NCBI RefSeq assembly: GCF_000230895.2
Contig: NC_016604.1
Location: 6,351,740-6,415,739 of the forward strand
DNA length: 64,000 nt
Origin: Mycolicibacterium rhodesiae NBB3
Lineage (GTDB): Bacteria; Actinomycetota; Actinomycetes; Mycobacteriales; Mycobacteriaceae
Reading direction: 5' to 3'
The translations under genes and the position numbers were made by a program. Of the stretch, positions 1-7,920 are shown in pieces. Position 1 is the first letter of the stretch, and each line of letters starts with the position of its first letter. Under the pieces are notes generated by a model. The model worked only from the letters and a program-made list of their open reading frames with translations, was not told the origin of the DNA and did no database searches.

Positions 1-149
1 ATCGGCTCGGCGCCGAGCGACGACAGCCAGTCCGCCTTGTCCATCGATCTCGTCATCGCACCGACGCTGTGGCCGGCGCTGACGAGCAGCGGTACGACTC
101 GGCTGCCGATGACGCCGGTGGCTCCCGCCAGAAAGATGCGCTCGGTCAT
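1..149 (-). CDS. NAD(P)-dependent epimerase/dehydratase-like protein, N-terminal part only
   Basis: Only the first 49 codons lie in the window; the gene runs off the left edge. The predicted start reads MTERIFLAGATGVIGSR, a beta-alpha-beta Rossmann opening with the glycine pattern GATGVIG that binds NAD(P). This is typical of extended short-chain dehydrogenases and of NmrA-like sugar or steroid epimerases. The ATG is well placed, with a GAGGAGG ribosome site a few bases upstream. The gene is divergent from the nitrilase gene at 356, across about 200 bp. Substrate cannot be told from this fragment. Confidence 0.75.
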   Translation of the reverse strand, partial: MTERIFLAGATGVIGSRVVPLLVSAGHSVGAMTRSMDKADWLSSLGAEP

Positions 150-218
150 TGAATGCCTCCTCGGATTCATCCGTTTGGTAGTAAGACCGACGCTACCGAT
201 CGATTGGCCTGCGTTCGC

Positions 219-290
219 GGGCCATTCATGGCACAGGTTCCTGGGCCATTCAGCGGACGTCCAGGTTAGCTAGGTATGTTCAGCTAAACC
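219..290. promoter_or_regulatory. Repeats in the divergent epimerase/nitrilase control region
   Basis: The 206-bp gap between the divergent genes holds two direct copies of GGGCCATTCA (219-228 and 243-252, 24 bp apart). They are followed by an inverted repeat, TTAGCT (266-271) and AGCTAA (282-287), whose flanks GG and CC also pair. Spaced repeats here suggest a regulator-binding region for one or both genes, but no regulator gene is adjacent and no family can be named. Confidence 0.4.
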
Positions 291-355
291 CAGGAATAGG
301 CTCGGAAGCGGTTCGCTTGCACCTGACAAGAACAAAGATCTGAAAGGTGAAGGCC

Positions 356-1312
356 ATGACTATCGTCAAAGCCGCTGCGGTACAGATCACCCCGGTGCTC
401 TACAGCCGGGATGGCACCGTCGAAAAGATCGCGGCCAAGATCGCCGAACTGGGCGATCGAGGTGTGCAATTCGCGACTTTCCCGGAAACGATCGTTCCGT
501 ACTACCCGTACTTCACGTTTCTGCAGGCGCCATTCGAAATCGGCCCGCAGCATCAGCGCCTGCTCGAGCAGGCCGTCAGCATCCCATCGGTGACGACGGA
601 AACGATCGCGGATGCGGCACGGGCGGCGGGAGTCGTAGTGTCGATCGGGGTCAACGAACGCGACGGCGGCACCTTGTACAACACGCAACTCCTATTCGAC
701 GCCGACGGAACACTGCTGCAACGGCGCCGCAAGATCACGCCGACCTACCACGAGAAGATTCTCTGGGGCCAAGGCGACGCCTCCGGCCTGCGGGCGGTCG
801 ACACCGCTGTCGGGCGAATCGGCCAGTTGGCATGCTGGGAGCATTACAACCCCCTGTTCCGGTACGCGTTGATCGCCGACGGGGAGCAGATCCACTCGGC
901 GATGTTTCCCGGGTCGTTTGGCGGACCATTGTTCGCCAAGCAGACAGAGATCGCCGTGCGTAATCACGCGCTGGAGTCAGGCAGCTTCGTCGTCAACGCT
1001 ACCGGCTGGCTCGACGTCCACCAGCAGGCGCAGATCGTCGCGGAAACGGGAGGGCCGATCGGCCCGATCTCAGCCGGGTCCTTCACCGCGATCATATCGC
1101 CGTCGGGCGAATTGCTCGGAGAGCCAATAATTTCCGGAGAAGGCGAGGTTATCGCCGATCTGGACTTCTCACTGATCGATCAACGCAAGGCTCGGATGGA
1201 CGCCCGCGGACACTACGGCCGGCCGGAACTGCTGAGTCTGATGATCGACCGCACCCCTGCGTCCTACACCCACACCATCGCCACCGAGGAGGCCGATCAT
1301 GTCCACATCTGA
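356..1312 (+). CDS. Nitrilase (carbon-nitrogen hydrolase family)
   Basis: The 318-aa protein belongs to the nitrilase superfamily, cytoplasmic enzymes that hydrolyse nitriles to acid and ammonia. The catalytic triad is visible: Glu44 in FPETIVPYY, Lys126 in RRRKITPTYHE and Cys160 in GQLACWEHYNPL. The C-W-E-x-Y-x-P-L context around the cysteine is the signature of true nitrilases rather than amidases. The C-terminal GHYGRPELLSLMIDRTP also matches aliphatic and arylacetonitrile hydrolases. I chose the ATG at 356 because AAAGGTGAAGG lies just upstream; a GTG at 347 is in frame but overlaps that site. The next gene overlaps the 3' end by 14 bp, so the two are probably translated from one message. 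The natural nitrile is unknown. Confidence 0.9.
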   Translation: MTIVKAAAVQITPVLYSRDGTVEKIAAKIAELGDRGVQFATFPETIVPYYPYFTFLQAPFEIGPQHQRLLEQAVSIPSVTTETIADAARAAGVVVSIGVNERDGGTLYNTQLLFDADGTLLQRRRKITPTYHEKILWGQGDASGLRAVDTAVGRIGQLACWEHYNPLFRYALIADGEQIHSAMFPGSFGGPLFAKQTEIAVRNHALESGSFVVNATGWLDVHQQAQIVAETGGPIGPISAGSFTAIISPSGELLGEPIISGEGEVIADLDFSLIDQRKARMDARGHYGRPELLSLMIDRTPASYTHTIATEEADHVHI

Positions 1313-1805
1313 TCCGCAGACGATTCCGTTCGACGGAGTCCGCCTACGCTACAGCAGCACAAAGTCTTTCGACGAACTCGTCAACGCTGTTCTCAACGAT
1401 GTCGGGCGAGAACCGGTGCCAATCGACGACATCGGCAAGCTGTATCCAGACTGGGAGTCTTACGAACACGAGGTGCAATCCCATGTTGGCCCTCACGGTT
1501 TCATGTTGTTCGGTTCCTTCAACCACGGCGGGTGGATCGCCAAGGCAGGCATCCACCGCAAGGTGCTGCGCTTGGTCATCGGAAACCCACTGATCGCGAT
1601 CACCATGATTAGCCACGATGTGACCGCAGGCCTCTTCGCGCCGGTCGAACTCCTTCTGACAGAGGAGGAGAACGACACCAGCGCGCTGACCTACGTCGTG
1701 CCGTCGTCACTCATGGTCGTCGAGCCCAATCCGCCGCTGTTGTCAGCGGCTCAGGCACTCGACGCGAAACTCGCCGCACTGGCCGCGGATGTATCAGGGA
1801 CCTAG
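1299..1805 (+). CDS. DUF302-like protein linked to the nitrilase
   Basis: This 168-aa soluble protein starts inside the nitrilase gene (14-bp overlap), which implies translational coupling. Its central and C-terminal part (LRLVIGNPLIAITMISHD, then GLFAPVELLLTEEE) looks like DUF302, a small alpha/beta fold of unclear function found alone or beside redox and catabolic genes. No signal peptide, membrane helix or catalytic motif is evident. The tight link to nitrilase suggests an accessory or small-molecule-binding role in nitrile use, but that is inference. Its 3' end overlaps the convergent CMD gene by 12 bp. Confidence 0.65.
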   Translation: MSTSDPQTIPFDGVRLRYSSTKSFDELVNAVLNDVGREPVPIDDIGKLYPDWESYEHEVQSHVGPHGFMLFGSFNHGGWIAKAGIHRKVLRLVIGNPLIAITMISHDVTAGLFAPVELLLTEEENDTSALTYVVPSSLMVVEPNPPLLSAAQALDAKLAALAADVSGT

Positions 1806-2375
1806 TTGCGCGCTACCCGGCGGCGGCACGAGTGCCCAGGTGTCGCACGCCATCGCCAGCATCGCGTACGTGCCGACAACGAAGATGACCTCCATCGCCT
1901 GGTGCGTGCCCAGCGCGTCGACAAGCTGCTTCCACGTCTCCGGCGCGGCACGTCCCACAGCCAGAAGTTCGTCGGTGGCCTCGAGCACCAACAGGTCGGT
2001 GCCCTCGAACCCGTCGTTGCCCCCGGCAAGGCGCGCGATGTCCGCTTCCGGTAGACCGCCGGCGGTTGCGACTCTAACGTGCTCGCCCCAGAAAAACACC
2101 GAGCTTCGCGTGTGCGCCAGGCGAAGGATCGCCAGTTCACGCAGACGCAGCGGGAGTTCACCGCGCTGCAGCAAGAAACCGTTGAAGGTCAAGAACTCCC
2201 GGGTCATCTTAGGATGACGCGCCAGCACACCGAGGATGTCGAATTTCATCGGGTCCCGCGGGTCCCCCGAACCCGCCCGCGGAACGTCGTCACCCGGTAT
2301 CCCGAACAACGCACCCACCGCGGCGTATTCATCGTCGCCCCAGTCACCCTGGGTCAACGGGGGCAGCAGCGTCAT
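1794..2375 (-). CDS. Carboxymuconolactone decarboxylase (CMD)/AhpD-like protein
   Basis: This 193-aa helical protein is the last gene of the operon that begins with the Rieske oxygenase at 5672. It resembles the CMD family: a helix with the R-E-L-A-I-L-R-L-A-H pattern near residue 80 is followed by WGEHVRVATAGGL and a terminal VVGTYAMLAM helix. In active AhpD proteins the first helix pair carries a CxxC; no such pair is seen here, so peroxidase activity is unlikely. A ring-opening, decarboxylating or hydrolytic role is more plausible. The start overlaps the stop of the LLM gene by 4 bp (ATGA), showing translational coupling. The product's substrate is not known. Confidence 0.75.
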   Translation of the reverse strand: MTLLPPLTQGDWGDDEYAAVGALFGIPGDDVPRAGSGDPRDPMKFDILGVLARHPKMTREFLTFNGFLLQRGELPLRLRELAILRLAHTRSSVFFWGEHVRVATAGGLPEADIARLAGGNDGFEGTDLLVLEATDELLAVGRAAPETWKQLVDALGTHQAMEVIFVVGTYAMLAMACDTWALVPPPGSAQLGP

Positions 2376-3238
2376 GCTGCCGCTCCCTTCAGGCCGTGCA
2401 GCTCAGCCAGCGCATGGAGTTGCTCGAGGTAATGCTCGAACGAGTCGTGGATGAAATAGGCGAACACCGTCGTGGTACCGGCCGCCGCCATCTTCGCGAG
2501 TATCTCTTTGGTTTCCTGCGGCTTTCCGACCGGATCAAGCGGCTTGTCCGCGGGCAGCACCACCTCGAAACCGTCTGGAACATCGCGGCTACTCAGCCAC
2601 TCGGCAGCGGTGTCGATCGACACGGCGAACGGGCACCAGCCGTCGGCGAGCGTGAGTGCCCGTCGCAGTGAGCGTTTCGTGCGTCCGCCGACCCAGATCG
2701 GCATGTGCGGTTGCACAGCACAGGGATCGACGGTGAGACCACCAAAGGAGTAGAACTCGCCTTCGTACGCCGGTTCATTGGTCGGTAGCGCAACCCGCAG
2801 GGCCCGCAACGCGTCGTCGCCGCGTGCCCCTCGGTCCTCGAATGGCGCGCCGAGCAGATCGAACTCCTCCCGCAGCGAGCCGACTCCGACACCGAGGATC
2901 ACCCGCCCGTTGCTGACATGATCGAGTGTGCCGTAACGCTTTACGATCTCGAGCGGATGGTGGTAACCCAGCACAAGGGTCATGGTGGCCAACCGGATTC
3001 GATCAGTACGGGCGGCGATATAGCCCAAGGTGGCCAGCGGATCCCAATAGCGTGCGCCACGCCGTCCCGCCTCGGAGGCAGGGATGCCGATGTGTTCGCT
3101 GCACGTCAGATGGTGGTAACCGAGGCGGTCCGCCGCCTCGGCGATCCGGCCGACGTCCTCGATCGTCGCGTCGCGCTCCCACCCGAAGGCCGCGCCGCCG
3201 ACGTTGGTGACCACCGGCGTAGCAATACCGATCTTCAC
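2372..3238 (-). CDS. LLM-class flavin or F420-dependent oxidoreductase
   Basis: The 288-aa protein has the start MKIGIATPVVTNVGG, the SEHIGIP loop and the LATMTLVLGYHHPLEIVKRYGTLDHVSNGRV stretch (given here in family terms) of bacterial luciferase-like (LLM) TIM-barrel enzymes. Mycobacterial members use FMNH2 or reduced F420. The GVGVGSLREEFDLLG segment and the PIWVGGRT motif fit the F420-dependent subgroup. It overlaps its neighbours by 4 bp on both sides, so it is co-translated with the TauD-type dioxygenase and the CMD protein. A reductive or monooxygenase step in the same pathway as the Rieske enzyme is likely. The cofactor choice is inferred from the family, not from a decisive residue. 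Confidence 0.85.
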   Translation of the reverse strand: MKIGIATPVVTNVGGAAFGWERDATIEDVGRIAEAADRLGYHHLTCSEHIGIPASEAGRRGARYWDPLATLGYIAARTDRIRLATMTLVLGYHHPLEIVKRYGTLDHVSNGRVILGVGVGSLREEFDLLGAPFEDRGARGDDALRALRVALPTNEPAYEGEFYSFGGLTVDPCAVQPHMPIWVGGRTKRSLRRALTLADGWCPFAVSIDTAAEWLSSRDVPDGFEVVLPADKPLDPVGKPQETKEILAKMAAAGTTTVFAYFIHDSFEHYLEQLHALAELHGLKGAAA

Positions 3239-4065
3239 TGCAGAGGCTCTTCACCAGCGAGGATCGTGCGATGCATGAGGCGCCCACTGTCGACGGGATA
3301 CTCCAGTACCCGGTGCATCGTGCCGGTGTTGTCCCACATCAGGAGGTCACCCGGCTGCCATTGGTGGCGGTAGACGTACTGGGGCTGGGTGGCCCAGTCA
3401 CGGAGGCGAGCGAGGAGCGCGCGGCTTTCTTCGACCGGCATACCAATCACGTAATCCGCTGTGGCCCCGAGCAGAAGCGATTTACGGCCCGACTGATGCG
3501 TCCATACGATGGGGCAGGATTTCGTCGGCGACTTCTGCCAGAACGTGATCTCGTCGAAGCTCATCTCGGGACGCACGTAATACTGCGACCGCTCGGCGCT
3601 GTGGACGACACGAAGGTTCGCGATGAGTTCCTTGTCCGATTCCGGCAGATCGTCGTAGGCCGCGTAGGTATTGCAGAACTCCGTCTCGCCACCGGTATCC
3701 GAGAGTGTGATAGCCCGTAGGAGCGTCGCGAGATTCGGATAGGGCTGCAGTGATCCGTCGAAATGCCAGAACATCGAACCCTTCAGATACTCAGCCCGTT
3801 GGTTCACGTTCTTGTCGAGCGAGATCTTGTAGATGCCGCTGTCCCCCTCGTTCGTGGGGATGGTTCCCAGCGTCCTCGCAATCGCGACCTGTTGTTCATC
3901 GGTGATGTCGAGTCCGCGGAAGAACACGACGCCGCGCTGCTCGAGGATCGCGCGGATGCTCCGTGCTTCGTCACCGCTGAGCAGTGTGTCGAGGTCTGTT
4001 CTTATCTCGCTGCCGATGCGCGGCGAAAGATCGACGACGTCGAGCTGTGCTGAAGTGAGTCCCAC
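3235..4065 (-). CDS. TauD/TfdA-family Fe(II)/2-oxoglutarate dioxygenase
   Basis: This 276-aa protein carries the 2-His-1-carboxylate iron site of the TauD/TfdA family: His101 and Asp103 in FWHFDGSLQPYP, and His251 in WDNTGTMHRV. Arg266 in LMHRTILAGE is the expected 2-oxoglutarate carboxylate clamp. Such enzymes hydroxylate sulfonates, aryloxyacids, carnitine-type compounds or other small acids. The gene starts 6 bp after the stop of the 107-aa unknown gene and overlaps the LLM gene by 4 bp. An iron/2-oxoglutarate enzyme co-translated with a Rieske oxygenase and an LLM enzyme suggests a multi-step oxidative pathway for one substrate, which the sequence does not identify. Confidence 0.88.
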   Translation of the reverse strand: MGLTSAQLDVVDLSPRIGSEIRTDLDTLLSGDEARSIRAILEQRGVVFFRGLDITDEQQVAIARTLGTIPTNEGDSGIYKISLDKNVNQRAEYLKGSMFWHFDGSLQPYPNLATLLRAITLSDTGGETEFCNTYAAYDDLPESDKELIANLRVVHSAERSQYYVRPEMSFDEITFWQKSPTKSCPIVWTHQSGRKSLLLGATADYVIGMPVEESRALLARLRDWATQPQYVYRHQWQPGDLLMWDNTGTMHRVLEYPVDSGRLMHRTILAGEEPLQ

Positions 4066-4071
4066 GGCGAA

Positions 4072-4395
4072 TCAGCTCACTCTCGTCAAAATGGTGTTGG
4101 CCGAGTGCTTTACGCGCGGTTGATTCCACAGCTCGACCGCGAGCGACACGGTGATCAGCGAGTAGAGCAGATTGCGAAGGTTCGCGACATCGTCGGGCAA
4201 CGGTTCTGAATAGTCGAACTTGTCGACATAGGCGACCGCTTCCTCGGCGTACGGGAACACCTGATCGTAGAAGGACTGGATCTCCTCCATCGACGAGTTC
4301 ACCCGCTTCACGTAGCGCTCGTGTCCGTCCTCGATGGCCCATTCGTCGACCAGATGCTCGAGTTGCGAGAACTCCTGTGGCAGAGACGTACTCAT
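4072..4395 (-). CDS. Unrecognised 107-aa acidic helical protein in the Rieske operon
   Basis: I do not recognise this family. The 107-aa product (start MSTSLPQEFSQLEHLVDEW) is acidic and predicted mostly helical, with one YVDKFDYSEPLPDDV loop and no cysteine, signal peptide or membrane helix. Its ATG overlaps the Rieske stop codon (ATGA), so it is translationally coupled to the oxygenase. It is far shorter than the 160-180 aa SnoaL-type beta subunits of ring-hydroxylating dioxygenases and does not look like one. It may be a small stabilising or partner subunit of the Rieske protein. That role rests on gene order only. Confidence 0.75.
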   Translation of the reverse strand: MSTSLPQEFSQLEHLVDEWAIEDGHERYVKRVNSSMEEIQSFYDQVFPYAEEAVAYVDKFDYSEPLPDDVANLRNLLYSLITVSLAVELWNQPRVKHSANTILTRVS

Positions 4396-5672
4396 CGCAC
4401 CGCCGCCTTCTCGCCGGCCGCCACGTAGTCGCCGACGACCTTGTGCAGGTGGCGCAACAGGATCTCCTCGTCGTTCATCGTGAAGTGGGTCAGCGCACCG
4501 CTGTTCAGCATCGCCTGCAGGCCCTCTGACGGGCTGGCGTCTTCCAGAATGATGTCGTTGAGGAAGGTCATCGTGAGTTCCTGCCCTAACCGCTCCCGGT
4601 GGGTGGTCGGCGGCTGGTAGTACGCCTCTGTCTCGAAGATGTGCGAGTGCGGTCCGGTCGGCCAGTGGGTGTGCACCGTGAAACCCGACGCGCCGAAGAT
4701 CAGCACGAAGTTCGGGAAGAACTGGTAGGAGTCGAAACCGTACTTCTCCGACTTCGTCGGGTTGATTCCCGGCGGCATGGGACCGCGGTCGACGCGCTTG
4801 TTCCAGGGCCCGGCTGCGCTGGCCTCCATCACGCATTCGATCGGTTTGGAGTATGGCGTCTTCTGCGACGGTTCGCCGGAGAAGGAGAACATCCGGTGCG
4901 GGCCCTTCAGTTGGTAGGCCAACGCATCGGTGAACGGATTCGGTTGGTCGAACGCATCCCTGGCTTCCGCGGTGACCGCACCGAAGGAGAATGCGTGCAG
5001 ATAGGGACCGTGGTAGCTCTCCGCGAAGCCGTCGACGAAAATCTTCCAGTTGCACTGCAATTCGGCCTTGAACCGATACACCTGGTGCGGTCCGTCGAAG
5101 GGGTAACCCTCCAGATCATGGGCGAGTTCGCCGAGGTATGAGCGTACCGACTCGGTGTTGTGCGGGTTGAGGTTGATGAAGATGAACCCCTCCCACACCT
5201 CGCACTGCACTGCCGGCACGCGGCAACTGTCGGCGTCGAAGTCGAGCAGCAGGTCCTTGCGGGTGGCCGAGTGCAACGAACCGTCCAGCTTGTAGCGCCA
5301 GCCGTGAAAGCGGCAGTACAGCAGGGGCGCGCGGCCAGAGACCTCCTCGAACGGGTCGTCCTCCCACAGCATCTTGTTGCCGCGATGCGGACAGATGTTG
5401 TGCATGGCGCGGATCACGCCGTCCTTACCGCGTACGACGATGATCGAGGTGTTGAGAAACCTCAGTTCGCGGGTGAAGTAGCTGCCCGACTTCGGCACCC
5501 GCTCGACCCGGCCGACGTACAGCCACGTCTTCTTGAAGACGTGCTCACGTTCCTTGTCGTAGAAATCCTCGGACACGCAGTCTTCGAGTGACACCGGGCC
5601 ACGGCCGAGTTCGGGATAGGCGTCGGTCCAATGTCCGCTTTCGGGCTTGGTCACGGGGCTGTTGTGACTCAT
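4392..5672 (-). CDS. Rieske non-heme iron oxygenase, alpha subunit
   Basis: This 426-aa protein is an aromatic-ring-hydroxylating-type oxygenase. The Rieske [2Fe-2S] ligands are Cys94 and His96 (CPHRGNK) and Cys120 and His123 (CRFHGW). The catalytic mononuclear iron site is DGFAESYHGPYLHAF, with Asp214 as the bridging residue and His221/His226 as ligands. Length and domain order (Rieske domain first, catalytic domain second) are normal for the family. No ferredoxin reductase gene is nearby, so electrons must come from elsewhere. It is the first gene of a minus-strand operon down to 1794 and is divergent from a LysR gene. Its start has an AGGTGGAGCC region upstream. Substrate is unknown; an aromatic or quaternary-ammonium compound is possible. 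Confidence 0.92.
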   Translation of the reverse strand: MSHNSPVTKPESGHWTDAYPELGRGPVSLEDCVSEDFYDKEREHVFKKTWLYVGRVERVPKSGSYFTRELRFLNTSIIVVRGKDGVIRAMHNICPHRGNKMLWEDDPFEEVSGRAPLLYCRFHGWRYKLDGSLHSATRKDLLLDFDADSCRVPAVQCEVWEGFIFINLNPHNTESVRSYLGELAHDLEGYPFDGPHQVYRFKAELQCNWKIFVDGFAESYHGPYLHAFSFGAVTAEARDAFDQPNPFTDALAYQLKGPHRMFSFSGEPSQKTPYSKPIECVMEASAAGPWNKRVDRGPMPPGINPTKSEKYGFDSYQFFPNFVLIFGASGFTVHTHWPTGPHSHIFETEAYYQPPTTHRERLGQELTMTFLNDIILEDASPSEGLQAMLNSGALTHFTMNDEEILLRHLHKVVGDYVAAGEKAAVR

Positions 5673-5732
5673 GAGGCTCCACCTCCTGGGCGACGCTAAC
5701 AGTTGCTGATTTGGTCAAAACAGATGCAGAAG

Positions 5733-5749
5733 TGCAACACCCTGTTGCA
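5733..5749. promoter_or_regulatory. Perfect 17-bp palindrome, probable LysR operator
   Basis: TGCAACA (5733-5739), CCC, TGTTGCA (5743-5749) is a perfect inverted repeat with 7-bp arms. It lies in the 92-bp gap between the divergent Rieske operon (start 5672) and the LysR gene (start 5765). Dyad sites at this position are typical of LysR regulators, which repress themselves and activate the divergent operon. The assignment to this LysR protein is inference from position. Confidence 0.7.
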
Positions 5750-5764
5750 TATTTGGAACAGCTG

Positions 5765-6682
5765 ATGGAACAGAACCTGCCCTTCGACCTCGACGCCCTG
5801 CTGGTATTCGGCAAGGTGGTGGAGAACCGCAGCCTCTCGAAGGCGGCGACACTCCTCGGCATGCCCAAGTCCACCGTGAGCCGCAAGCTGACCAAGCTCG
5901 AATCCGATTTGGGAATCAAGCTGTTGCGCAAGAACACGCACCAGCTCACCGTCACCGACCTCGGCGAGCAGGTCTACAGCCACGCAGTGAAGATCCTGGC
6001 GGAGGCCAATGGGGTGCGCGCGCTCGTGGAGGGCAGCAGGCAGGAACCGCAGGGTGAGCTCAGGGTCGCGATCCCGATCTTCCTTGGCATCGATTACGCG
6101 TCGCGGGTCGGTGCGGCCTTTCTGCAGCACTATCCCCACTCGCGATTGGACATCCGACTCGTGGACAACCTCGTCGACCCGATCAAGGACGGGTTCGACG
6201 TGGTGTTCGGCACCGGACCGCTGCAGGATTCCACGCTGATCGCGCGGAAGGTGTTCAGTCTCGAACTCTTTCTGTGCGCAACGCCGGCATTCGTGCGGCA
6301 ATTGCCCGCCCCGATCGTCGACCCGGTGCAATTGGACGCCCTGCCGTTCATCGACTTCGGCTTCGGCGGGCCACGGAAGTTCAGCATCGTCAAGCAAAAG
6401 CGCCGCTACGATCTGTCGCCCCAGGTGCGGGCGCGCGCCAACAACTTTCAGGTGTGCAAGCAGTACATCCTGCAGGGACTCGGCATCGGCCCCATGCCCA
6501 CCCAGATCATCTGCACGACCGAACTGCGCGAGGGCAGCATCGTGCCCGTCCTACCGGAGTGGAAGCTCGAAGCGATGGACGTGCACATGATCTATCCGTT
6601 CGAGCTCTCGTTTTCTACACTCATCAGCGCGTTCTACGAGACCGCCTGCGAGATCATCGTCGAGAACTCGGCGCGAACCTGA
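5765..6682 (+). CDS. LysR-family transcriptional regulator
   Basis: From the ATG at 5765 the product has 305 aa, the normal LysR length. Residues about 7-65 form the winged helix-turn-helix (DLDALLVFGKVVENRSLSKA, then MPKSTVSRKLTKLES, then LTVTDLGEQV). The remainder is the two-lobed LysR_substrate effector domain. A TTG at 5711 would extend the protein by 18 residues, but that extension would contain the 17-bp operator palindrome, so I prefer 5765. The gene is divergent from the Rieske operon and is the obvious candidate to control it. The inducer would be the pathway substrate or an intermediate. Confidence 0.9.
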   Translation: MEQNLPFDLDALLVFGKVVENRSLSKAATLLGMPKSTVSRKLTKLESDLGIKLLRKNTHQLTVTDLGEQVYSHAVKILAEANGVRALVEGSRQEPQGELRVAIPIFLGIDYASRVGAAFLQHYPHSRLDIRLVDNLVDPIKDGFDVVFGTGPLQDSTLIARKVFSLELFLCATPAFVRQLPAPIVDPVQLDALPFIDFGFGGPRKFSIVKQKRRYDLSPQVRARANNFQVCKQYILQGLGIGPMPTQIICTTELREGSIVPVLPEWKLEAMDVHMIYPFELSFSTLISAFYETACEIIVENSART

Positions 6683-6802
6683 GGAGAGGCGGCCAAACTC
6701 TTTGCCACCCACAGCAATCCGATGTGCTCGGTGGTCGAATACGATTCGCCGACGGGCACGAAAGGCCGTACCCCGCGCGTGGAGCTGGTCTACGAGGACT
6801 GA
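6683..6802 (+). pseudogene. Orphan C-terminal gene scrap, in frame after the LysR stop
   Basis: Directly after the LysR TGA, in the same frame, 39 sense codons run to a TGA at 6800-6802. They encode a stretch ending SVVEYDSPTG, then TPRVELVYED. The composition and codon use look like the genuine end of a protein, yet there is no start codon or ribosome site of its own. The best explanation is the leftover 3' end of a gene lost when this locus rearranged. I cannot name the parent family. It overlaps the end of the convergent nitroreductase gene by 13 bp. Confidence 0.35.
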
Positions 6803-7296
6803 AGGTCCTCTTCGGTGAACACGTCGATCGACTCACCAGGGGCCAGCATGATCACCGGGATGTGTCGCGTCGTGGCTTTCTGGTAGTTGAGGTACGGCGG
6901 GTACACCCGCGTCATGAAGTCCCAGATCCGGTGCCGCTCTTCGCCTTCGGGTTCACGCCAGGATGCCCGGAAGGCCTGGGTGGCGACCTGGATGTCGACG
7001 TGGTCGCTGGCCTGGATGTTGAGATACCAGTCGGGATGCTCATCGGCGCCGCCCTTCGACGCGACGATCACGACCTCCCCGCCGACGTCGCCGTAGATCA
7101 ACGGCACGATCTGCGTCTTGCCGGATTTGCGGCCCTTCACTCTGAGTAGGCAGTGGGTCGTGAACCGGTTGCCGCCGATGTCGCTGATGTCCTCGACGTG
7201 GCCTTGCGCGCCGCCCGACCGGAGGTAGGCCCCGAGGTGGCGGGCGACCCAGTCGCGGCGTTCCTGCCGGATAGCGGCTGCCGACTCATCACTCAT
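6790..7296 (-). CDS. DUF385/deazaflavin (F420)-dependent nitroreductase family protein
   Basis: The 168-aa protein shows the split-barrel fold markers of the Ddn/DUF385 family: HCLLRVKGRKSGKTQIVPL, then YGDVGGEVVIVASKGGADEHPDWYLNI. Members reduce nitroaromatics, quinones or unsaturated lactones using reduced F420. The start at 7296 (MSDESAAA) has AGGAGA upstream; a longer frame to 7404 lacks such a site and would overlap the divergent gene. It lies head to head with a second DUF385 gene at 7326, 29 bp apart, suggesting a shared control region. Substrate is unknown. Confidence 0.85.
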   Translation of the reverse strand: MSDESAAAIRQERRDWVARHLGAYLRSGGAQGHVEDISDIGGNRFTTHCLLRVKGRKSGKTQIVPLIYGDVGGEVVIVASKGGADEHPDWYLNIQASDHVDIQVATQAFRASWREPEGEERHRIWDFMTRVYPPYLNYQKATTRHIPVIMLAPGESIDVFTEEDLQSS

Positions 7297-7325
7297 GCGC
7301 TTCTCCTGATCCGCTGGTCCCGAAA

Positions 7326-7877
7326 ATGCATACCATGACGGACATGAGCGATCTGCTGAATGGAATGCCGCGGGTCGACCCAACCGCCGCGCCACCTTGG
7401 ACACTGCGGGTAACTGCCCGGATTCTCTCGACGGACATCGGTTCGGCTTTTCATCGCCACGTCATGGCGCCGCTCGACGGACCGCTCGGGCGGCTCAGCC
7501 GGGGGCGCCTGCACTTCGGGAAGGGCACCATCCCGCTGGTCATTCTGCGGTCGACCGGAGCCAAATCCGGAATCGAGCGCGACGTGCCCCTGGGCTATTT
7601 CACCGACGGTGACGACGTCATCCTGATCGCCTCGAACTACGGCCAGGCCAACCATCCGAGCTGGTACTACAACCTGCTGAAGAACCCGCAATGCCAGCTG
7701 TTCCCCGACGGCGATACCAACCGTGGCGGTCATTTCGTGGCGCGGCGCACCGAAGGCGCGGACCACGACAGGCTCTTCGAGCTCGCGGCAGGCTACGCGT
7801 CCAATTTCGCGTCGTACGCGGTGAAGACCGACGGCGTTCGCACGATCAACGTGTTCCGCCTGTCGCCGAAGGGGTGA
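7326..7877 (+). CDS. DUF385/deazaflavin-dependent nitroreductase family protein
   Basis: This 183-aa protein is a second, diverged DUF385 member. It has the typical LVILRSTGAKSGIERDVPL strand and DDVILIASNYGQANHPSWYYNL, the segment that contacts the deazaflavin in characterised relatives. The N-terminal 50 residues are longer than in its neighbour and include an amphipathic stretch, perhaps for membrane association as in Ddn. ATG codons at 7326, 7335 and 7344 are all in frame, none with a strong ribosome site, so a leaderless start is possible. The gene is divergent from 7296 and ends at a strong hairpin. Confidence 0.82.
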   Translation: MHTMTDMSDLLNGMPRVDPTAAPPWTLRVTARILSTDIGSAFHRHVMAPLDGPLGRLSRGRLHFGKGTIPLVILRSTGAKSGIERDVPLGYFTDGDDVILIASNYGQANHPSWYYNLLKNPQCQLFPDGDTNRGGHFVARRTEGADHDRLFELAAGYASNFASYAVKTDGVRTINVFRLSPKG

Positions 7878-7920
7878 TTCGGTGCGGTCGCGATCGCTGA
7901 GCGATCGTAAGCGCACCGAA
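7878..7920 (+). terminator. Two-tier hairpin directly after the nitroreductase stop
   Basis: The outer stem is TTCGGTGCG (7878-7886) with CGCACCGAA (7912-7920). Inside it lies a second stem, CGATCGC (7891-7897) and GCGATCG (7901-7907), closed by a TGA triloop. The structure begins at the first base after the stop codon. It has no T-run, which is usual for mycobacterial terminators; a regulatory RNA hairpin is the alternative. Confidence 0.65.

Noticed and set aside
4072..5055. Longer open frame extending the 107-aa gene through the Rieske gene
   Set aside because: The upstream part is an out-of-frame translation of the Rieske gene; the ATGA overlap at 4392-4395 gives the natural start.
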